From contig JAALGY010000045.1 in assembly GCA_032358165.1 (NCBI GenBank), positions 1-53,406 on the forward strand: 53,406 bases of DNA, written 5' to 3'. Each line of letters starts with the position of its first letter. The first letter of the stretch is position 1. Below are positions 45,387-53,406 of this stretch, one piece after another. Position numbers and translations under genes: made by a program. This DNA comes from Diplosphaera chodatii (lineage: Eukaryota; Chlorophyta; Trebouxiophyceae; Prasiolales; Stichococcaceae). Under the pieces are notes generated by a model. That model made no database searches. It saw only the letters and a program-made list of their open reading frames with translations, and was not told where the DNA came from.

Positions 45387-48300
45387 TGATGCGAAGTGCC
45401 TCCCGCCGACCTCCGCGCGGGCGACAGCACGTGTCCGGTTTATCAGGCTCTCTGAGAAACCTTGCCGGCTGTGACATCGCAATAGCTGACACCTCCTCCA
45501 GGAAGGGACGCCATCACCGCCCCTTGCACTGCCACCTGACAGGTAGGCGCCATGCACGGTGTATGCGTCCTCCTTGTGCATTGCCTCGCCCGCAAAGTAC
45601 AGCCGGGTGTCAGCATACGGTACAAAGCGGGCCACCTTCATGGCAACCTGTATGCCAAAGAAGGTATCCCAAGGGGCATTGTTCCTGGGTGGACAGCAAT
45701 ACAATAAAGCAGTCACGACGATAACACATGCACAGGCATGGAACCACGCAAGCAGCAATTGCAGCAAGAGGCTGCAGCCGCATGCCTGTGCAGAGTCGCG
45801 CTCGGAGTTGCCACTCAGTGGGACACTCAGCAAATCGTAGTTGCCCTGCAAGCGGACCACAGCGCTACCTCGCAGACAATGACTGCATCGCAATGCTGCC
45901 GCTGGTCTTGAACCACTGCACAGTAATAAATTGAGGTCATCGCAGGGTGCAGATGCGTCAGAGGCCATGCAGCTACTCACCCGCTTGCCGTGGGCCGGCA
46001 CATACGAGTAGGCGCCAAAGGAGTGCGGGTCAGACGCCCACCGCGTCACATGTGTTGCCACGGGGTGCTGGAACCCGTCTCCTGCACGGCAACAGCACAC
46101 GGTTTTGAAGCGGTTTATGCCTTGGCCCGCAGTGTGGGTACAGCTGGAATCAATGTTGTAACACATGGCTGAAGTGCTTTCTGCAAAAGCAAGCATCTAA
46201 CGTCTGGTGTGCCCTGCCATGACAAAGCCTCGTTGCCTTGGTGAGTTCAGGAGGCTGGTGTCGTACCAAACATGGTGCGCAGCTTTTTGCACACATCTGC
46301 CACGACGGCCTCATCGCTCATCGCCTCCACCTCCTGAACCGCTTGCAAGGACAATCGAAATGTCCAATTGGTTGTTCCGCCTACAGCACATGCTTGACGG
46401 CTGGTGGCCGCTGGAGCCTGCGGGTGTGCGAGACTTGTCAGCAGGTGCGTTGTGTTCTTGAGGACGCTTGCTTGCAAGTAGCTCAATCAGCACGAGTTCA
46501 AAATGAAACCTAGACTCACGTGGGGGCGGACCCAGGCGCAAAGCACAATGGGCACGCCCAGCGCATGCAGGTTGATGTACGTGTACCGCCTGCGTCGCAA
46601 AAGCTCAACTGTGCAAAGGCGGCCCACGGACCGAGACACTCGCAAACATGAACAGCTGCATGGCAGACGACCAGCGTGCATCGTGAGTCTCATCTCTTGC
46701 CCATGACCGTTTGAAAGAGGTTGAGTGCTAGGGTACAAACTGTTGCTTACCCAGTCAAGGGGCGCAGAAAGTGCGGCTCTGTAGGCCAGAAGGGCTCAGG
46801 GAGCAGCATTGCGACCATGTTCTCTGTCCCCATTTCCAGACTAGCAAGCGCCTGGGTCTTGAACCTGTATGGTTGCACAGCGTGAAAGGACTGCTGTCGA
46901 GCTTATGATGCGGGGGCCACCGCACGCAGGCGTATGATGCAGCGGGCCATACTAATAGCCTTGAATACTCACATTGGCAACCACAAGATGCCCTGTTGTA
47001 TGGCATGCCGTGCCGGGCAGCATCCCTGCATGTTGGCTAGCTGTATTCTGGCACACGGAGGTCAAGGGCGCGCACTCTGGCAGCGGGGGCGAGAAGGCCA
47101 CAGACCCACGTTTCAGCACGCCCAGCGGCAGCGTCACCACCGCAGCATGTGCGCGCCCGGCTCGGCCTGCAGCACGCAAGATTGAGTGGATCTCCCAGTC
47201 TGAAGCAAGGGCCGATTGACAAGCCTTGCTTGAGTCTTGCAAGCAGCCCTGATGACAGTTGGCAGCTGGCTCTAGCTGCTCTGCAGTGAGGGGAGTGTGA
47301 CGTGCGTGGCTGGATGCTGCTGTCAAGTGCTACTCGGCTGGCGGCATTTGTTCATTTCATATGTCCTTGTTGGCAACATGTGCCCAGCCACGTGGCTGGA
47401 AACCTGCTGGCTAGGGACTGCACCATCTGGGCTGTCACCTGGCCTTGGACATGCACCACGACGCCGTGGTCGACCAGCTCCAGCCGAGTGACGGTCTGGC
47501 CAAGGCGGATGTCCGCCTTCTGCTTCAGCGGCGGGCCGCCGTCCGCTGGCAGCCCCTTCTCCAAAGCATCGACCACCTGTGTACAGACTGCAGACCCAAT
47601 CAAACCACTCAAATGCAGGCAATGTGACTTGCTTCTGCCTATCATTGCCTCAACAGGCAGGTTTCAGAACACACACCCCTTCCTGCACTGCTTCAGGGGT
47701 GCAAGCTTGAGCCCATCGTGTTGTCACATACAGCTGCGGGTCAGCATGCAAGCCGGCAAAACCTGACAGGAACAGCAGACAACTCCCTGACGCGTTTGGC
47801 AGCGCCAACATCATGCTGCAGAGTCAAGAACAACCACGATCGGCTTGAGGTTCAGCAACAGACGTGCCAGGTGCTCACCTGCGAGTAGCCGCCCAGCACC
47901 AGCTCATGATGGCCGTCAAAGCCATTGGTCACCGAGCCACGCAGGCTGAGCTTGTCCAGCGTTGCCACGTACAGGTCGGCTGTGAAAGCGCTGACGACCT
48001 GCTGCTCCTGCACGGCAAGATATGGGCTGAGGCACATGCAGAACCTTCCGGCTGCTGTCCTGTCAGGTTTACTGCATTCAAGGGAGCTGGGTGATATGAG
48101 TGCAGCCGCAGCCTGCACACTGGGGTATCGCCTAGGCCCTGCATTGTATGCCAAAGTAGTGTGACAGATGTAGGTAGTCTGGCCGACCTCCGGGCTGAGC
48201 CTCAGGCCGGGCAGCGCCGCCGCCACCGCCTGCGCGATGGTGCGGCCGGCGGGCGCCTTGGGCCCCTCCGCCAGCAGCTGCTCCAGCAGCTCCTGGTATT

Positions 48301-49870
48301 GCGCCTCCGCGTGCGCGTACTTGCCCGCCGGCAGCAGTCCGCCCTCGCTGCACGGCAGACAGCCTATGCCCTCGGATCACATGCCGGCATCTCATGAAGT
48401 CCCGCCAGCATGCGGCACTGCGCTCTGCATGCACACAGTTGCCTGCCAGCAGCAGTCTGGTGCGTGCTCTACAGTTGGGCTCTGCACATTGACAGAGGAC
48501 CTCCACACCTATCGAAAAGAAAGGTGGCGTGGGGCCCGTCCCGCAGCTTGGGCTGCGTGCCCAGCCGCAGGCAGTCCACCGCATACGTCAGCGTGGGGTT
48601 GACCGGCGGGTCACGCCCCGTGCCGCAGATGAACGTGGCGCCCATGTCCACCTGGGTCATGGATCAGGCTTGCTGACATCAATAGGTCTTACTGTGTATT
48701 ATTGTTTACAACCAGAATAGGGGTTAGGGATTCCACGGGGCAAAGTGCCCCAGGCGCACAGGGACAGATTAGGTGCAGGCGTGTAAGGTGCTGATGCTGT
48801 TGCTGTGTGAACAACAGTATAGTTCGATTGGTTCAATTGGGAACACAGCATCCAACTCGGCACCTTGTCGCTCTGGCCGCCAGGCGCATTCAGCATGTGC
48901 GTGTGCACACGGCCCCCGAGCCGGTGCCTCGACCCCAGCACCGTCACCTGCACACCAGTGCCGGGAGAGGACAAGCATTTTGCACCTGTCTCAGGATCAG
49001 ACTCTATGAAACATATCTTATTTTGCGTGCTGCCCATGCTAGTCAAAATTGTACTGCTCGCGGCGCATGACTGATACAATCAATCAACAGAGTATCCTTC
49101 AACCCAGTATGCGGCTTTTAGTCTGGCAAATCTAGTTGCAGATCTGCATGATGCCGAAGTAGCAGCATGACCTTCGTGGCATACCTTGGCTTTGGCAGCA
49201 CACAGCTCCAGGGCGGCCTTGAGGCCCGAGACGCCACCTCCGACCACGACCACTTCCAGCCTGCATTGTGAAGATGCATCCGTTGGCGTCCGTGCTCCCA
49301 ACTCGAACAAATGATAACCATGCATATTGCGCTTGAACTTCTTGTTCACAAAGTGCATGTCCTAAGGCGGTTGCCACAGGGCTGCTTGTGTCCATATACT
49401 TTTGTCACAGCTCCCTCCTACATGATGGCGTGTTCATTTGGGTGGGAGGAGCTTCGGGTGTTGCGGGGGTGGCAGCGGCTGTGGCGCTGTGGGAGCAACC
49501 TCTGCAACCTCAAAATCAGCGGCAGACGCCTTGCCCAAGCGCCGTGACCCCTTGGGCGCTGCCGCCGGCTTGATGACGCCTGCTTCGCTCTGCAGCGAAT
49601 TGCTTGGTGACATCAGTACAGCTGCCAGCATAGTTCAGGCATGCAATGCTGTGCACTGAGAGCTGCAATGCCATCTGTCAGCCGATGCACAATATGATAT
49701 CAAGGTGGTGCATGGCAAAGGTGTGGAGTGTGCCAATCTCAGTGAGGATGTACAAAGATGGCATCCACCTGCAGATCGTCCAGGCGCGCCTGGCGGTCCA
49801 GCTCCAGCTGCCGCTGCTGCGCTTGCGCTGCGCCGTCCGCCTCGTCCGGCAGGCCTGCAGGTTTTGCCGC
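45386..49870 (-). CDS. FAD-dependent amine oxidase (polyamine oxidase/LSD1-like)
   Basis: These flavoenzymes oxidise polyamines or, in the LSD1 branch, methyl-lysine on histones. The exons run down the minus strand. They include 49195-49260 with the FAD-binding VVVVGGGVSGLKAALEL, 48864-48947 (GSRHRLGGRVHTHML), 48509-48651 (VDMGATFICGTG), about 48190-48347, about 47880-48030 (TNGFDGHHELVLGGYSQ), about 47480-47600, 47035-47150 (VVTLPLGVLKRGSVAFSPPL), 46752-46866 (EMGTENMVAM, EPFWP), about 46500-46590, about 46250-46330, about 46000-46080 (VTRWASDPHSFGAYSYV) and about 45550-45650 (RLYFAGEAMHKEDAYTVHGA). The FAGE-T-hGA signature is the conserved FAD-site end. An exon near 49758-49860 rich in Gln and Arg may be N-terminal. 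The final exon next to the AT-rich island is uncertain. The substrate cannot be told from sequence alone. Confidence 0.87.
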
Positions 49871-50049
49871 TTGTCACGTTGTGAGGCGTGTGACCAGGAC
49901 ATTTCCTGCCTGTCTGCTGGATGTTAAGTGCCACAGGGACTTTCCTCACAACTGTTTTGCATGAGCGCGCTCTGTCTGGGTCCTCTGAATGTGTCGGATC
50001 TGGCGCATGCTGCAAGCCGGGTCGGCTTACGGCGCTGCATGGCATTGTT

Positions 50050-53000
50050 CGCTTCGGCTGATATGATGTTGTCGTCAGCCGAGCGCAGCAGGGGAAGTAG
50101 AGCGTGTGATCCGTGGCAGCAGGTTTTTGGCAGACCACGGCCCTGCAGCAAAGTACAGGTGGCATCGTGACTGATCGTGCGATTTTGCTCACTACCAAAG
50201 GGCTGCAGCTGGTTTGATACCTGCTCACAAAGCTGAATGGCAGCTTTCCCACAAGTCCAGCTGCTGGTGACTCGATTGATGGGCAAGGCTAACGATATCA
50301 TCATAAGAAGCTCTCATTCCAGTCGCCAAACTCACTGGCTTGGCGTTGAACACGCAGGTGTCACGGTCCTCTGGCGCCGAGAAGGAATGGTGACTCTTGC
50401 TGCCGATGGTGTCGCAGGCGTCGCATGCTGCCAGGAATGCCTGCAGTGCAGCGCCTCGCCAGCGGGCATGATCGCATCTTCCCGAACCTGCGCAATGCGA
50501 TGCCAACCGTGATGGCATGCCTTGCCGCATGCAGATCTTCTTGAACCCTCCGGAACACACAAGATGTGGCAGCCTGCGCTGTCGCAGGACGGCAGGGCCA
50601 CGACTGCTTGCCATCTGATGTGCGCCTTCCAGGCTTCGTTGTGTACGATGGTGTCCAATCAGCGGTTCTTTGATGAAAACGTTTTCAGAGGATTAGCATC
50701 GGAAATGACTAAATGTGCGCACACCTGCTGCAGCAGCCATTTCAGCTGCGCGGCCAGGCAGGAGGCAAACTGCCGCTGTGGCGCCCGGACCGCAATCGTG
50801 TGCCATAGGCTGTCCTCCCAGCACGTCCATTGCTGCCGCAGCACATTCACATGTCGGTGACATCTGCTATGCAGCAGTGTGTTAAGCCATTTACACGTGT
50901 AACCAATGGACAGTGTACTTCTGCAATGCCGCAAGTAAGACGACACCACTACCTACAGATTCTGCACAAAGGGTTCTCGTCACCTGCGCAATCAAGTCCT
51001 CCACCACAGCATCGTCCGCCAGCTTCTGTTCAATGTTCAACAGCCGCAATGCGCACATCACCGTCATTGGTGGGGCGCCCTGATCCTGTCACAAGCCAGC
51101 GTTATGCCTTAGGACATGCAGGCACAGCAGCGCGTCCATGCAATGACCTTAAGCGCAGGACTGTGTGACCAGTCGATTGTGCACAGAAGCACAAGCCCAT
51201 CAACAGCGACCCAGTCTGATCAGCAAGCACCGGTTGTCCCAGATTGGCGATGGCGTCGGGTGTCAGCGGGTATTTGGTGTCGGTGTTCATGCCGGCTGCA
51301 TATGCCATGGCTGCTGCATCGTAGGTGCGCGCTGCCTCCTCTACGGTGGCGCACGGCCTCTGTATATTGGCCAGTCACATGTGAGGTTATCAAGCTTGCA
51401 GTCATGGTCCAATGATGTGCAGTGCTCATGCCTGCTAATAATTCTTCTCACCAGTGTCTGCTGCTTGTTGAGCACGCAATACAAGCTGTTTGGGAAGCCC
51501 ATCTAACTGTGGAGACAGGCACGCAAGAGTGTGCACCTGGATGCAAAGCTTTATGGCACAGCTCCTGTCCCACACGTATGCGAAGAAGCGGCCTGTACGG
51601 CGCAGGAAATCATGCAGCCTGCCCCTGGTAGTCACTTTGCGGGCAAATGCAGTGACAGCGGTGTTTCACACCCTCATACAGCTTTGCCAAGGCGCACTGC
51701 GCCTAGCAGGACGCCCCATGACAGTCTTGCTCCATTGCTTCAAAGGCGCATGCTCAAGCCAAATAGCAAATGAGTGGCTGCAGAATGCAGTATCCCTATT
51801 TTTGATATCAACACCAGCTTCTGCACCTGCATACCCGGGCGACCACACCTCGCCTTCCTCGACCTGGACCCCCATCCACCCTGGCACCGCGCGGGTCGCC
51901 TTCACGCCTGCCGGCAGCCGCCTGCACGGTGCAGTTGCTAGTGTCAGACGCAAAGCTCTGGGAACAGCACCGCCTGCCAGAGCTGAGCCATAGCAGATGC
52001 ACCCCTTGTGCCACATCGAAGTCACATCAACGCGTTGGAAGAATGTCTTCTGAAGTGACACCACCAGTGGAACAACACCTTCGGCAGCATTTGAAGGCTG
52101 AGCAGGAAATCGCAATCAGGCCTGGTGCATACCTGTCAGGGAAGTGGCGCTTGTCCAGGCCCTGCGTGCAGTGGATGGTTGCCAGGTGCACATCGTTCAT
52201 CCACAGGCCGACGGGCTGCCAGCCGTCCTCGGTGTTTTGTATGCCTGCAGCGCACACGTGATGACTGCCTGGCAACCATGCCGAAGTTGAGGTGATGCGC
52301 CTGTTGCCAAGCGTGATAAATTGCCACCTGCATTGTGAAGTTGCAGTGCATGTGCTGCAGTGCACACTGCTACTTACTGTCAGACAAGGTAGGAGTGCGC
52401 TTCGCAGCATGGTGCTGCAACTGGCAGCCTCCCACTTTGGCGCGGTAAGTCGGCAGAACAGATCAGGTCTTCCTCAGCGCCTGAAGCGGGTGAGGCCAGT
52501 CACAGCGCTCAACGACCCACACTTTGACGCCGCGCTGATTGCCTGCGCCGGCGACTGTCGCCCATTGCTTGCGCTGCTCCTTCGTCATGTCCTGGTAGAT
52601 AACGACGCGGGCGGCGGCGTCTTTGTCGCTGCCCTTTGTGCCACCGCCCGCGTCTCTGCGCATGCGCTTGGCTGGCCGGTCGCCTGCACTCCTGCCGTGC
52701 TGCGCAGGCTCGGACTGCTGCTTGCAGCCGCCGCCGCCGCCGCCGCTGCTGCCGAGTGCGGCCTCGCTGCTGCGCACAACGCTTTCGGGGCGCCAGAGCG
52801 TCAGCTGCGCAGTGTCGTCGGCACCATCTGCCACCTCGGCAAGTCTGCTCTCTGCCAGTGCCGCCGCGGCGATTGCAGCAACGGCAGCGCCTGCAGCAGC
52901 GCGTGTCGGTCTGCCGCGCTCGGCTGCTCTGTCCCTGTGGGACGCTGTGACGATTGTTTCATCAGTTGCGGATTTCTCCGCCGCTGCTTGCGCGCTGCCT

Positions 53001-53128
53001 GATTGTGGCTCGCTGCTACGCGCAGCACGAGTCCGCTTGTGCCCAGGCGCCGCCGCTGTTGCCGCATCTGCAGTTTGCCCTGAATCTGCTGCTCCTGCAG
53101 CATCATCGCCGAAGGCGTGGTTGCTCAC
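50050..53128 (-). CDS. AP2-domain-containing nuclear protein (approximate exon chain)
   Basis: The first exon, about 52465-53128, starts MSNHAFGDD and is Ala/Gly-rich with basic clusters (HKRTR, PAKRMRRD) that look like nuclear localisation signals. It ends in a better-ordered segment, YQDMTKEQRKQWATVAG. Later exons include about 52136-52245 (GWQPVGLWMNDVHLATIH), about 51830-51960, 51235-51362 (ATVEEAARTYDAAAMAYAAG, then the N-T-D-T-K-Y-P-L ending), about 50995-51085 (ALRLLNIEQKLADDAVVEDL), 50708-50850 (LRQQWTCWEDSLWHTIAV) and about 50340-50450. The E-E-A-A-x-x-Y-D-x-A-A signature is the second half of a plant-type AP2 DNA-binding domain, and the first half was not clearly identified. A transcription or chromatin role is inferred from this. 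The gene could end before 50050 or continue into the amine oxidase downstream on the same strand. Confidence 0.5.
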
Positions 53129-53406
53129 GAAGCTGGCATCTGCTCGCGTGCCTTGGTGGTGTGCTCACGGTTGGAAGTTGCAAGTACAGTTCCAAAGCAA
53201 CTCGATCAGAAGGCAGTCAGCGTAACAAAGCGACGGCTGTCCCGGTTCCCAGCTGGTGGACCCACGACCCAGGGAGCAGGGACACTCTTGGGAAGTCCAG
53301 GCCTTATGCATCACAAAGGGATTTGAAGAAGGGTGGACACCTCCGTTCCCGCTAGTTTCTAAGGTTCCCATTTTGTCCGACGGGACTCGCAGAGTTTACA
53401 GTTGCA
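53129..53406. other. Window end, no gene recognised
   Basis: This short stretch lies upstream of the minus-strand start at 53128 and probably holds its 5' untranslated region and promoter. I saw no motif. Confidence 0.35.

Noticed and set aside
52585..53225. Ala/Ser/Leu-rich plus-strand frames (for example 52623-53225)
   Set aside because: They mirror the Ala/Gly-rich minus-strand first exon, which has nuclear-localisation-like basic clusters and leads into ordered exons.
1..53406. tRNA, rRNA, CRISPR, phage or bacterial operon features
   Set aside because: No clover-leaf, rRNA-like, spacer-repeat or operon-like structure was seen. The sequence is consistently intron-bearing nuclear DNA.

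Overview
The window is nuclear DNA from a eukaryote, most likely a green alga, with trebouxiophytes such as Coccomyxa or Trebouxia relatives as my best guess. The evidence is many short GT-AG introns, moderately GC-rich coding sequence, CAG/CTG-rich low-complexity tracts, a plastid-type Rieske oxygenase of the pheophorbide a oxygenase group, probable transit peptides, an AP2-like domain and a KDZ-family transposase. I see no bacterial operons, rRNA, tRNA or CRISPR. Most genes are spliced. Exon limits below were read by eye from family conservation and splice signals, so treat them as models.

Layout. 1-3372 holds little I can name, apart from a possible minus-strand Cys-rich coding stretch. 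3373-4920 is an intact 515-residue orphan ORF (+). 5131-6090 looks like the exons of an unrecognised minus-strand gene. 6775-9439 is a frameshifted KDZ transposase (+). 9486-11001 may encode a multi-pass membrane protein (-). 12550-16748 is the catalytic subunit of DNA polymerase delta (+), with its first half not found. 17902-19697 is a plastid-type gene (-), possibly PAP/fibrillin. 20314-21507 is a membrane-anchored methyltransferase of the leucine carboxyl methyltransferase family (-). It is divergent with a pheophorbide a oxygenase-like gene at 21732-25159 (+), and the two share a promoter region of about 220 bp. 26395-28700 has LRR-like and F-box-like exons (+). 29289-30390 is an ACOT13-like hotdog thioesterase (-).

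31072-45088 is a long multi-exon gene (+) collinear with the N-terminal HEAT-repeat half of DNA-PKcs. It stops before the FAT, kinase and FATC domains, at an AT-rich island (45126-45386) that carries a perfect 20-bp tandem duplication. Beyond it, an FAD-dependent amine oxidase lies on the opposite strand (45386-49870), preceded by an AP2-containing minus-strand gene (50050-53128) that might be a separate gene or part of the same transcript.

The most noteworthy points are the DNA-PKcs homologue in an apparent alga and its abrupt loss of the kinase half, the missing N-terminal half and a one-base frameshift in DNA polymerase delta, and the decayed KDZ transposase. Two of these are genome-maintenance genes. 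Both being incomplete in one window raises real rearrangement against assembly error as the main question. I found no clear evidence of a wholly new multi-gene system.
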